Part shown: in pieces, positions 1 to 6,818 of the stretch
Position numbering within the stretch: position 1 is the first letter of the stretch
How the letters are laid out: the number at the start of each line of letters is the position of its first letter
Source: Methylococcaceae bacterium
GTDB lineage: Bacteria; Pseudomonadota; Gammaproteobacteria; Methylococcales; Methylococcaceae
NCBI GenBank assembly: GCA_012026715.1
Contig: VEPB01000357.1
Location: 1 to 13,681 of the forward strand
Direction of reading: 5' to 3'
Length of the DNA stretch: 13,681 bases
Program-made: the position numbers and the translations under genes
Notes under the pieces: model-generated
The model's database searches: none
What the model was told of the DNA's origin: nothing
The model's input: the letters and a program-made list of their open reading frames with translations, nothing else

Positions 1-28
1 CAACGGTGAACAGGGCGGTAGAGTCCAT
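1..28 (-). CDS. possible start of a gene running off the left edge
   Basis: Read on the minus strand, an ATG at 28-26 opens a frame MDSTALFTV that is still open at the window edge. An in-frame upstream ATG would add MLERNA, and an in-frame TGA lies a little further upstream, so the frame can only start here. Codons are mostly G/C at the third position, as in the genes of this window. Only nine codons are visible, the ribosome-binding site is poor, and no family can be named. It may be chance. Confidence 0.2.
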
Positions 29-555
29 AGCATTTCGTTCCAGCATCAAATTCGGCAGTCAAGCGTAACGGTTCTTCCACACTATTTCGAACAGCGCCTA
101 AAAGCCGCTACCGTGTCGGGTTTGACCTGGACGTGAACGAGGGTGACGTGCATGGAATGACTCCGGGACTGATCGTGGGCCAGCCGATTCTACCGGCGCA
201 CGGACGCCGGCCCAACCTCGTAAAGCCGCGAGGGCCAGACTGCGTGAAATGCCTCAGCCCTTGCGTCAAATAACGCGCCCGGCCATCCTGCCGTGTCGCA
301 AATCCAGCCTAACCGGCTGTTTTAGCGTCGCTCGCCCAATTGGCATGAATACCGCATTAGTTACAGGTATCCAGGGACAAGGCAGGATGCCCGAATTTGT
401 AACGAATCCGCGGTACAGGAATACGGGGAAAAGGTTGCCGTGTACCTTTTCCCCGACAGGGACGGCCACCATCAGCCCGGCGAAAACCCAAACCTGCAAA
501 ACCAAAGCCGCGCTGTCCGATGTAGCGGCCAGCCGTTTAAGGAAGATTTTGCCAG
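29..555. other. non-coding stretch with hairpins
   Basis: I see no convincing gene here. A plus-strand frame beginning at 249 lacks the codon bias of the real genes and runs across the start of the better-supported gene at 556. The stretch contains two adjacent short hairpins: CCGGCG at 193-198 pairs with CGCCGG at 205-210, and CCTCG at 216-220 pairs with CGAGG at 229-233. It also contains the much stronger inverted repeat at 424-455, listed separately. It is less GC-biased than the flanks. A structured leader or regulatory region is possible, but no known riboswitch consensus was recognised. Confidence 0.4.
424..455. repeat. perfect 12-bp inverted repeat (strong hairpin)
   Basis: CGGGGAAAAGGT at 424-435 is the exact reverse complement of ACCTTTTCCCCG at 444-455, with an 8-nt loop. 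No U-run follows on either strand, so it is not a typical intrinsic terminator. It lies about 100 nt upstream of the small gene at 556 and could be an operator or an RNA structure in a leader. Confidence 0.6.
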
Positions 556-828
556 ATGAACTTGAAGCATCCCGCCCAAGTTGCCGTGAAGTCGCTGGAA
601 ACGGATACGCACTTCCCCAATTCGCGCTATTTCCAGGTGCATTTCGAACACCTCTACGAACTCATCAACGAGCTCAAGGCACAATTGATCGCGGCTAATC
701 ATCAGATTGCCCAACTGCAGAAACAGCAGACGGAAGAAAATCAGCCGCAGAAAAGCAGTTCCCCCGTCAGTGGACTCGCCCCTACAATGCTGAAGCAACA
801 ACCCGCCAGAGCCAAACGCCGCTCCTGA
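556..828 (+). CDS. hypothetical small coiled-coil protein
   Basis: This 90-residue protein belongs to no family I recognise. Residues about 28-60 form a long amphipathic helix with heptad-spaced Leu/Ile (HLYELINELKAQLIAANHQI, then AQLQKQQ), which predicts a coiled coil. The tail from about 61 is polar and Gln/Ser/Pro-rich, and it ends in a basic patch (PARAKRRS). There is no signal peptide or membrane segment, so a cytoplasmic oligomeric protein is likely. An AAGGA-like sequence sits about 12 nt before the ATG, a rather long spacing. It is followed by 142 nt without a gene before the PepSY protein. The codon and residue patterns favour this frame over the overlapping frames. Confidence 0.6.
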   Translation: MNLKHPAQVAVKSLETDTHFPNSRYFQVHFEHLYELINELKAQLIAANHQIAQLQKQQTEENQPQKSSSPVSGLAPTMLKQQPARAKRRS

Positions 829-851
829 CCCGGATTTCCGATCTCGCCCGG

Positions 852-872
852 AGTGGCTCCGGCTCTGCCACT
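852..872. repeat. short inverted repeat after the coiled-coil gene
   Basis: AGTGGC at 852-857 pairs with GCCACT at 867-872 around a 9-nt loop, 24 nt past the preceding stop codon. It could end or stabilise that transcript, but there is no U-tract, so I do not call it an intrinsic terminator. Confidence 0.3.
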
Positions 873-970
873 ACCGGTCAAACCATGATTCTTCCCCACC
901 TCAAGCCGCCCAACGGGATTAGCGTTACCCATCGCCCTTCGGCCCGCATTATTCCGCCACGGCAATCGTG

Positions 971-2230
971 ATGTCGCTCGAGCCCGCTTCTTCCCAGGCG
1001 ATCGAACGCCGCTGGCTGGGCTGGCACCGCCTGCTCGGGCTGACCGGCGGCCTCCTGCTCGTGGTCGCGGCATTCAGCGGCAGCCTGTCGCTGATTTGGC
1101 AGGCTCCGGTACCGCCGAAGCAAATCGCGGTTCAGAGCGATGCCCATCCCGCCCGAACGTCGCTGGACCGCCTGTTCGCCAGCGTCCAGGCCGCCCATCC
1201 GCGCCGTTACGGCCCCTGGCTGCTGGAACTGCCGCTGGACGACTCCAAAGAACTCGGCGCCTGGTATTTGCAACCGGAAGAAACCGAAGACCGGGGTTAC
1301 GCGCCCTTGCGGGTGAGCGTCGACATCAACTCCGGCCACATCGTTTCCACCCGAATCTGGGACGATGGCGGCGTCGGCGCAGTCCTGAAACTTCACCGGC
1401 GGCTGGGATGGGACGGACCGGCCGCGTCGGTAACGGCAGCGATTATGACGCTGGTCTTGGCGGCCAGCGGCCTGAGCCTCTGGCGAACCGGCAGAAACCA
1501 CTTTCCGTTGTCGGCGGGCGACGGCGGATGGACCGGACGGTCGCGCCTGTGGCACCGCCGGCTCGGACTGTTCGCAACGCCGGCGCTGCTCATGGCCGCC
1601 CTCACCGGCATCGCCCTGAACCTGCCGGAACGCTGGACCATTCCGCCCGACACCGATCTCCATCCCGGCGGACTGGTTCGCAGCACGTCCGACCCCGGCA
1701 GCCGCCCGCTGGGCATCGAAGAAGCGGTGGCGGTAGCCCGGGGGCTGTTTCCCCATGCCGTCCTGCGCCGCATCGCCCTACCGGCCGGAGAAATCGGAGT
1801 GTACCGGGTCGAGCTGTGCCAGCGCATCGAGGCCGACTGCCGCCATCCCGCCACCTCGGTGTGGGTGGATCGCTACAGCGGCCAGATCCGCGGCGTCGAC
1901 AATCCCGGCCAGTGGCCGCGCGTCCGCCGGCTGGTCCATGATCTGAGCGCTTGGCACAGCGGCCTGGCGTTCGGAACGGTGGGACGGCTCTATTGGTGTC
2001 TCGCCGGTTTCGTGCCGCTGGTTCTCGCGGTCAGCGGCGGCTGGTCCTGGGCGGTTCGGCGCGGCTGGGTCGAAGACCGTCCGGCCGACTGGGGCGGGAC
2101 CTTTAACCGCCTCCATGACGGCTTGGGACTGGACCACGCCAAAATCCGAACCTTCGCGGCGGACTTGCGGCTCGCCGTTACCCGGCTCAGAGAACTGGCC
2201 GACCGTCTCCAACGTAAATATTTCCAGTAA
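971..2230 (+). CDS. PepSY-associated TM helix protein (putative metal/siderophore reductase)
   Basis: This 419-residue integral inner-membrane protein is of the PepSY-TM family (PF03929 type). It has four hydrophobic spans at about 20-44, 151-171, 196-217 and 338-362. Each lies near a conserved His on the cytoplasmic or membrane edge: WHRLLGL (H19), LHRRLGW (H142), WHRRLGLF (H195) and WHSGLAFG (H329). Two periplasmic PepSY-like segments lie between spans, at about 55-130 and 245-315; SVDINSGHIV and VWVDRYSGQIRGV are typical PepSY strands. Family members often sit beside TonB-dependent receptors and are thought to reduce ferric siderophores or other metals, possibly through heme held by the His residues. 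Here tonB-exbB-exbD follow on the same strand, supporting an uptake role. A GTG at 968 immediately precedes the chosen ATG, and neither has a clear Shine-Dalgarno sequence. The substrate is unknown. Confidence 0.85.
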   Translation: MSLEPASSQAIERRWLGWHRLLGLTGGLLLVVAAFSGSLSLIWQAPVPPKQIAVQSDAHPARTSLDRLFASVQAAHPRRYGPWLLELPLDDSKELGAWYLQPEETEDRGYAPLRVSVDINSGHIVSTRIWDDGGVGAVLKLHRRLGWDGPAASVTAAIMTLVLAASGLSLWRTGRNHFPLSAGDGGWTGRSRLWHRRLGLFATPALLMAALTGIALNLPERWTIPPDTDLHPGGLVRSTSDPGSRPLGIEEAVAVARGLFPHAVLRRIALPAGEIGVYRVELCQRIEADCRHPATSVWVDRYSGQIRGVDNPGQWPRVRRLVHDLSAWHSGLAFGTVGRLYWCLAGFVPLVLAVSGGWSWAVRRGWVEDRPADWGGTFNRLHDGLGLDHAKIRTFAADLRLAVTRLRELADRLQRKYFQ

Positions 2231-2435
2231 CCCCAATGATCTCCGGAAATTTTCCCGCCCGTGCCCACCGGACAGGGGACGGTTTTCTTGATATCGTGTG
2301 GCGTCTGGCCGGAATGGCCCCGTTGGGACCGCCGACGGTAACGAATTCGGTCGAAAACCGGCACCGGATCCATCCTGTTTCGAACCGCGCCCCCCTGGAA
2401 GTTTTAGCCGGCATCGGCAACCGGCGTTGTGCCCC

Positions 2436-3191
2436 ATGACTGCGACCCCACCGTTTCCCCACCGACTGCCGGCCGGCGCCGGCATTTTGCCCATGACCGT
2501 AGCGGCCCCTCGCGCCCCACGAAACCGGCGCCCTTCCGTAAATCTTGCGCTGGCCGCCGCCATCTCCCTGGCTCTGCACGGCATGGCCTGGACGTTTTGG
2601 AAGAGCGCGGAGCGCGAGCCGGAGCCGCCGCTGCCGACACCCCCGGTGCTAATCGAAGCGACCCTGGCGGCACCGCCGCGTCCGGTCGAGCCGCCGCCGC
2701 CGGCTCCGCCCAAGCCACCGGAACCGCAACCCGAGAAGCCTAAGCCGAAACCGCCGGAGAAACCCAAGCCGGTTCCCAAGCCCAAGCCAGTACCGAAACC
2801 AGAGCCTGCTCCCAAACCGGAAGCCGCGCCGGAACCTGCTCCCGTCGCGCCGGCGACCACTGCAACGGCGCCAGCGCCGGCGCCGGTCGCGCCTGCGGCG
2901 CCGCCGACCCCCGCCATCTTCAACGCGGCTTCTCTCAACAACCCCAGAACCAGCTATCCGCCGGTCGCCAAGCAACGCAACTGGGAGGGCAAAGTACTGC
3001 TGCTGGTACACGTGCTGGCCAACGGTACCGCCGGCCAAATCACCGTGCAGCAAAGCAGCGGACATGAGATGTTGGATGAGTCCGCCATAGAGCAGGTCAA
3101 GCAATGGCACTTCATCCCGGCCACGCGGGGCGGCAAGCCGATCGAAAGCCCGGTAGTGGTTCCGGTCGAATTCAAACTGAGTAAAAGCTGA
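2436..3191 (+). CDS. tonB: energy transducer TonB
   Basis: TonB spans the periplasm and passes proton-motive energy from ExbB-ExbD to outer-membrane receptors. Numbered from this ATG (251 residues), a basic cytoplasmic N-terminus is followed by one membrane anchor at about 35-55. The anchor contains SLALHGMAW, which keeps the Ser-x3-His pair (S44, H48) typical of TonB. A long Pro-rich spacer with Glu-Pro and Lys-Pro repeats runs from about 61 to 160. The TonB C-terminal domain (about 165-250) includes SYPPVAKQRNWEGKVLLLV, LDESAIEQVKQWHFIPA and PVVVPVEF. The open frame extends upstream to 2298, but that part does not look like TonB. An ATG at 2493 would give a tidier short N-terminus and is a real alternative. 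No start has a strong ribosome-binding site. The 205 nt upstream contain no other gene. exbB starts 10 nt downstream, so the three form an operon. Confidence 0.92.
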   Translation: MTATPPFPHRLPAGAGILPMTVAAPRAPRNRRPSVNLALAAAISLALHGMAWTFWKSAEREPEPPLPTPPVLIEATLAAPPRPVEPPPPAPPKPPEPQPEKPKPKPPEKPKPVPKPKPVPKPEPAPKPEAAPEPAPVAPATTATAPAPAPVAPAAPPTPAIFNAASLNNPRTSYPPVAKQRNWEGKVLLLVHVLANGTAGQITVQQSSGHEMLDESAIEQVKQWHFIPATRGGKPIESPVVVPVEFKLSKS

Positions 3192-3201
3192 GGTCTCTTC
3201 C

Positions 3202-3861
3202 ATGTTCCAACTCACCTCCTCCGACATCGTCCAAGCCACCCTGTGGACGCTGATCGGATTTTCCGTCATCACCTGGGCCATCATCTTCGCCAAGTCCTGG
3301 ACCCTGTGGCGCATGGGGCGAGCCAACAATAGCTACGGGCAGGCCTTCTGGGGCGCGGCCGACCTCGCCGCCGCCGCCTCCCTGGACCATTCCTCCAGCG
3401 CTCTGGGGCGCATCGCCGAAGTCGGCTTTGGCGCCGTGCGGGACACCCGCGGGGACGCGATGCGGGCACTGCATCTGAGCGGCGACATCCAGTTGGTGCT
3501 GGAACGCTCCCTCCGCCAGCAGGTGAGCCGGGAACGCAAGGACCTGGAGCAGGGATTGTCGATGCTCGCCAGCGTCGGCAGCACGGCGCCGTTCGTCGGC
3601 CTGTTCGGCACCGTGTGGGGCATCATGCACGCCCTGCAGGACATCAGCCAGGCCAAGTCGGCCAGCCTGGACGTGGTGGCCGGCCCCATCGGCGAAGCCC
3701 TGATCGCCACCGCCATCGGCATCGCCGCGGCAATCCCGGCGGTGTTGGCCTACAACTATTTCCTGCGCCGCATCAAGCTGTGCGAGGCGGAGCTGGAATA
3801 CTTCGCCACCGACTTCCTCAACCTGGCGGTGAAGACCGCCCACCGCAGCAACGGGGGCTGA
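3202..3861 (+). CDS. exbB: ExbB/TolQ-family proton-channel subunit
   Basis: This 219-residue inner-membrane protein forms the pentameric channel that, with ExbD, converts proton flow into TonB movement. Three spans fit the family: about 10-30, 116-138 (GSTAPFVGLFGTVWGIMHAL) and 159-183 (IGEALIATAIGIAAAIPAVL). The Thr residues in the second and third spans match the conserved polar residues lining the channel. A large cytoplasmic loop at about 31-115 contains the usual charged helix (LERSLRQQVSRERKDLEQGL). The start is firm: GAGGT, overlapping the tonB stop codon, lies 7 nt before the ATG. exbD begins 4 nt after its stop. ExbB and TolQ are hard to separate by eye. The adjacent tonB and exbD, and the absence of tolA/tolB/pal, favour ExbB. 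Confidence 0.93.
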   Translation: MFQLTSSDIVQATLWTLIGFSVITWAIIFAKSWTLWRMGRANNSYGQAFWGAADLAAAASLDHSSSALGRIAEVGFGAVRDTRGDAMRALHLSGDIQLVLERSLRQQVSRERKDLEQGLSMLASVGSTAPFVGLFGTVWGIMHALQDISQAKSASLDVVAGPIGEALIATAIGIAAAIPAVLAYNYFLRRIKLCEAELEYFATDFLNLAVKTAHRSNGG

Positions 3862-3865
3862 CGCC

Positions 3866-4270
3866 ATGGCCTTCAAGACCGATTCCGGCGACCGCGACGC
3901 CATGAGCGAGATCAACGTCACCCCCCTGGTCGATGTGATGCTGGTGCTGCTGGTGGTGTTCATCGTCACCGCGCCGCTACTGAACCAGGCGGTCAAGGTC
4001 AACCTGCCCAAGACCGAGAAGACCGAGGCGCCTTCGGACCAGCACCTGGCCGCCCTGAGCATCGACGCCCAGGGCCAGATCAGCCTGGACCAGCAGCCCC
4101 AGCCGCTGGAAGGCCTGGGACTGGCGCTGGGCGCCCGGTTGCAGGCCGACCCGGAATTGCGGGTGCAGATCCAGGCCGACGAGGCGGTGCCCTACGGCAA
4201 GGTGGCGGAAGCCATGGCGGTGGTGCACAAGGCCGGCATCGTCAAGCTGGAGTTCATGACCCGGGAGTAG
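3866..4270 (+). CDS. exbD: ExbD/TolR-family biopolymer transport protein
   Basis: This 134-residue single-span protein forms the dimeric core inside the ExbB ring. The N-terminal motif INVTPLVDVMLVLLVVFIVT contains the essential proton-carrying Asp (D23) at the start of the membrane helix (about 20-40). A periplasmic domain of about 90 residues follows, including LRVQIQADEAVPYGKVAEAM, the conserved ExbD fold segment. Length and motif order are normal for the family. The ATG is 4 nt after the exbB stop, with a GGGGG run serving as ribosome-binding sequence inside the end of exbB. The stop faces the stop of the minus-strand ATP-grasp-like gene across only 9 nt, with no terminator visible between them. 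Confidence 0.93.
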   Translation: MAFKTDSGDRDAMSEINVTPLVDVMLVLLVVFIVTAPLLNQAVKVNLPKTEKTEAPSDQHLAALSIDAQGQISLDQQPQPLEGLGLALGARLQADPELRVQIQADEAVPYGKVAEAMAVVHKAGIVKLEFMTRE

Positions 4271-4279
4271 CGGGGCAAA

Positions 4280-5626
4280 TCATTCCTGCCGCACCACCAT
4301 CACCGGCGCGAAGCCGCCGCCGGGGGTGCGGAAGTTGGTGGTCTGGCCCTGATAGAGGCGGGACACCAGCATCTGGGTGCGGCCGCCGTAGACGAAGTGG
4401 CGCAGGTCGAGCTTGAACTCGGCCGGCTCCGGCCCCACCGCCAGCCGCCGCGCGCTGGGGGGGATCAGCGCCTGGGCCACGTAGTCGCCGGCCAGCACCT
4501 CCTCGAACACCCGCCGGGTAATCTTGTCGCCCCGGTAGGCCGCCTTGCTGCCGTAACCCGCCGCCGGCTTGAAAAACCAGCGCTTGCGCCCGGCCCAGAG
4601 GGCTTCGGCGTCCTGCGACCTGACCCTTACGGTGTGGGCGATCCCGCCCAGCAGCACTTCCCGAGTCTCGGCATCCACTTCCAGGTCCAGCAAGGCATCC
4701 GGGTCGGTCAGCAGCGCCAGATTACGCTTGTCGGCATAGAGCGCATGGGCATAGGGATGGGGGGTCACCACCGTGGCCCCTGCCCGGCAGGCATCCAGCA
4801 ACGCCCGGTGGGCAGGCTCGCTCAGCCCGAAATCGGTGAGCCGGTTGTAGACCAGATCGATGCGCCGGCCGTCCGCGCGCAATTCGCCGCCGGTAAATTC
4901 CAGTTGGCGGGGATCGCAGATGACCGCCTCGATGCCTGCCCCTTGAAACAGCCCCTGGAACAGCAGGAACTCGGGGTAGAGGAATTGTTCGGCCGGATTC
5001 TCGTCGACGATGGCTATCGCGGTTAGCGGCCGTTCGCCGCGCTCAAGCCGCCATTCGGCCTTGAACATGGCCAGGAACTCTTCATCCAGGCCGTCGCCGT
5101 CGGCGCGCAGCAAGCCATAAGAGCCGGCCGCCGCTCGCAGGCAGGCGCTGTTCTGCCCCCTCAGCAGCAAGGTGTTCAGCAAGGGGCCGCCGGCGTTGGT
5201 GTTGATCTCGATCAGCCGCGATCCTTCCGGCCCCAGATGGAAGTCGTAGCCGAAGAAAACCCCGCGGGCCTTGGGCTGGAGGAGTGCCGCGGACGGCGCG
5301 TGAGCCAGCACCCGTTCCCGGTAGGCGGGCAGCGCCACGACTCTTTCTACCGCGGCGATGATCTCATTCTGCCGGAGCACCGCGGTCTCCGGCACGAAGA
5401 TCGGCGCTTCGGCAAATACATTCGGACGCTCGTCTGCCAGCATCCGGCACAGTGCCTCACCGTTGGGCCGCCGCCGCAATTCACCGCGAATCGCACCCCA
5501 GTCGAGGGTCGAACAATGGCAGTCGCGGTTGTATAGCGCGGACCGAGTCGGCTGGGTTTGGCTGGAACTGGTCATCGAAAAACCGGGACTGGGGGCGGCC
5601 GGGAACATACCGACAGCATACCGCAT
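4280..5626 (-). CDS. ATP-grasp-like protein, apparently circularly permuted
   Basis: This protein of up to 448 residues has ATP-grasp hallmarks in unusual order. The metal-binding type motif GYDFHLG-x5-RLIEINTNAGGPLLN (about 126-151, with the Glu-x-Asn-x-Asn pattern) comes first. The ATP-binding type motif RWFFKPAAGYGSKAAYRGDK (about 349-368) comes near the C-terminus, followed by VAQALIPPSARR (383-394) and FKLDLRHFVYGG (404-415). In ordinary ATP-grasp ligases the Lys/Gly-loop precedes the Glu/Asn site, so this looks like a permuted form. Such enzymes usually join a carboxylate to an amine using ATP; the substrate here is unknown. It is not a recognisable glutathione synthetase. The start is uncertain. 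ATG 5626 lies 18 nt after the stop of the small gene upstream, with a GAGGGGG sequence rather far back. ATG 5575 (MTSSSQTQ) is an alternative. It is probably cotranscribed with the small membrane protein gene at 5645-5983. Confidence 0.75.
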   Translation of the reverse strand: MRYAVGMFPAAPSPGFSMTSSSQTQPTRSALYNRDCHCSTLDWGAIRGELRRRPNGEALCRMLADERPNVFAEAPIFVPETAVLRQNEIIAAVERVVALPAYRERVLAHAPSAALLQPKARGVFFGYDFHLGPEGSRLIEINTNAGGPLLNTLLLRGQNSACLRAAAGSYGLLRADGDGLDEEFLAMFKAEWRLERGERPLTAIAIVDENPAEQFLYPEFLLFQGLFQGAGIEAVICDPRQLEFTGGELRADGRRIDLVYNRLTDFGLSEPAHRALLDACRAGATVVTPHPYAHALYADKRNLALLTDPDALLDLEVDAETREVLLGGIAHTVRVRSQDAEALWAGRKRWFFKPAAGYGSKAAYRGDKITRRVFEEVLAGDYVAQALIPPSARRLAVGPEPAEFKLDLRHFVYGGRTQMLVSRLYQGQTTNFRTPGGGFAPVMVVRQE

Positions 5627-5644
5627 TGCCGGTGACGAACCCCC

Positions 5645-5983
5645 TCAATCCTGGCCGGATTCCTCGTCGGCTCCGCGCAGATGCTCACGTTGCCGCAGCA
5701 GAAACTGCTTGCTTTCGTGGGCTGCGATGGCGGCTCCCCTCAGCAGCTTGCGGCGGTGCTTGTGGGCCCAGTATCCCGTCAGCACTCCCAGTCCCAACAT
5801 GATGGCGGGATTTTTCGCCATGACCTTGATGAGGTTGCGCCCGGTCTGGGTGATGGTGGAGACGACCACGCCGGTGACCACGCCCTTGAGCAGCATGTCG
5901 GTGCTCGGCAAATGACTGCGTAGGGGAGGCCTGGCTGCTGTGTTCGATGGCAAGGTGGTGGTTGGGTCGTGTTTGGCGTTCAT
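5645..5983 (-). CDS. small membrane protein, family B (left copy)
   Basis: This 112-residue protein has no family name I am sure of. Its C-terminal two thirds are homologous to the protein at 11570-11797. Shared features are TGR-x-L, AKNP, GLGV-x2-GY, HK-x-R and a QREHL/QRENL helix. A hydrophobic segment (about 58-73, IMLGLGVLTGYW) is preceded by a second weakly hydrophobic stretch (31-46, LLKGVVTGVVVSTITQ) that the right copy lacks. After the membrane segment comes a basic helix (HKHRRKLLRG) and an amphipathic, probably membrane-lying or coiled helix. The layout of one short N-terminal span plus an amphipathic tail resembles the mycobacterial PacL/DUF1490 proteins that assist P-type ATPases; this is an analogy, not proven homology. 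ATG 5983 is chosen because the upstream part of the frame has no homology and a GAG-containing site precedes it. Confidence 0.75.
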   Translation of the reverse strand: MNAKHDPTTTLPSNTAARPPLRSHLPSTDMLLKGVVTGVVVSTITQTGRNLIKVMAKNPAIMLGLGVLTGYWAHKHRRKLLRGAAIAAHESKQFLLRQREHLRGADEESGQD

Positions 5984-6279
5984 GACAGGCTGCTCTGCGG
6001 ATTCGATGGCGACGGGCGAGTCCCCCGGAACTGCTTGGAATGCGGGCTCAGCCCATCGGCTGACGGCGGTAGACCGCCGGTTGTCTGCACTGCCGCCGCA
6101 ATTAGGGCGGGCGTCGGGAAAAGCCCCGAGGGGACGACCCGGCACGCCGCAGGGACGCCGTAACCTGTCTCTAGTATGGCCGAAAACCGACCGGGCATGG
6201 CACCCGCTCAACGGCGGAAACCGACCCTCGTGCCTGATCGGAGAGGGGAAGGGATAGCGGCAGGCTAACCCGGCCCACG
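5984..6279. other. 296-nt gap between small genes B and A, with a palindrome
   Basis: I find no gene here on either strand. In particular, the counterpart of the metal-binding gene that sits between A and B on the right side (11155-11340) is not recognisable. The frames that stay open lack plausible protein character. A compact palindrome CGGCGGT-AG-ACCGCCG lies at 6064-6079. It is symmetric enough for a dimeric DNA-binding protein and is about 80 nt upstream of gene B, which starts at 5983 on the minus strand. Confidence 0.4.
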
Positions 6280-6471
6280 CTAACCCCGAATCGCCCGGTT
6301 GGAAGCCTTCATCAGCGCCATCCGCAGGGCACCGGTAACGCTGGAACTCAAGCCGATCTGGGCCGCGATACCTGGAACCAGGATCAGCGACGCGAAGGGC
6401 AACCCGGTTGCAACGATCAGGGAAACGCGGGGTTTGGGTCTGGCTCGGGTGGTCAACGCCTTGCTGCTCAT
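6280..6471 (-). CDS. small membrane protein, family A (left copy)
   Basis: This 63-residue protein has a basic N-terminus (KALTTRARPKPR), one hydrophobic span (about 17-42, containing FASLILVPGIAAQIG) and a short amphipathic tail with VTGALRMALMKASNRA at 45-60. The 16-residue tail motif is identical in the paralog at 10806-11042, although eight of those 16 codons differ synonymously. That proves the frame is a real protein under purifying selection. The start is firm: GAGGT lies 6 nt before this ATG, and upstream in-frame residues have no counterpart in the paralog. It is divergent from the TauE/SafE-cupredoxin gene at 6819, the same relation seen on the right side. The function is unknown; an inner-membrane partner of the TauE/SafE protein is an inference from context. 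Confidence 0.8.
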   Translation of the reverse strand: MSSKALTTRARPKPRVSLIVATGLPFASLILVPGIAAQIGLSSSVTGALRMALMKASNRAIRG

Positions 6472-6818
6472 TGCGACCTCGTTGTGTCGGACACGCCGGT
6501 TTGGATGGCTCACGCACCGCCTAGACCCAATCAACAGTCATGCCACGACGATAAGCCTCGGAAACCATTGACATATGCCGTAGCGCACGCGCCCACCACC
6601 CCTGGAATTGCGGCAAATGGCTACGGTCACTGTGTGAAACGACGCACCCATACATAAAGTAGGGAATCCTCGCCCTTTAATCTGGCCTGCGAGCTACCCG
6701 GCGCCCATCCCGAAACCCGACCTTGCCAGCGTGCTATGCTCGGAAAAAGCAGAATGCCGCCAGGCGCCGTACCGGCACTGCGAAAGGCATTCGTCGCCGG
6801 ATCGAATACGAGAATGGC
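6472..6818. promoter_or_regulatory. divergent intergenic region between small gene A and TauE/SafE-cupredoxin
   Basis: These 347 nt separate two genes transcribed away from each other, so promoters for both should lie here. A near-palindrome GTGTC-G-GACAC at 6484-6494 sits just upstream of the small gene's ribosome-binding site. A TTGACA occurs near 6578 on the plus strand, but no good -10 element follows at normal spacing. The region 6640-6680 is relatively A/T-rich (TACATAAAGTAGG, CCTTTAATC). I cannot assign a promoter with confidence, and no gene is visible. Confidence 0.35.

Noticed and set aside
180..250. Possible cobalamin or other riboswitch suggested by adjacent hairpins
   Set aside because: The conserved boxes expected for a cobalamin riboswitch are not present, and the downstream gene is not a vitamin-related gene.
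249..698. 149-codon open frame on the plus strand in the left region
   Set aside because: It runs out of frame into the better-supported coiled-coil gene at 556, has no recognisable domains, and its composition does not look like the other genes.
878..1756. Long minus-strand frame opposite the PepSY gene (and others at 1778-2941 and 3172-4062 opposite tonB and exbB)
   Set aside because: They are antisense shadows typical of GC-rich DNA. Their translations are low-complexity Gly/Ala/Arg-rich, while the plus-strand genes have clear family motifs.
5984..6279. A decayed left-arm copy of the Cys-rich metal-binding gene
   Set aside because: I looked on the minus strand for the paired CxxC and CCxGC clusters in the position expected from the mirror arrangement and found no trace.
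6723..6818. N-terminal extension of TauE/SafE copy 1 beginning at 6723
   Set aside because: It is a very basic segment without counterpart in copy 2; the ATG at 6819 gives matching N-terminal lengths.
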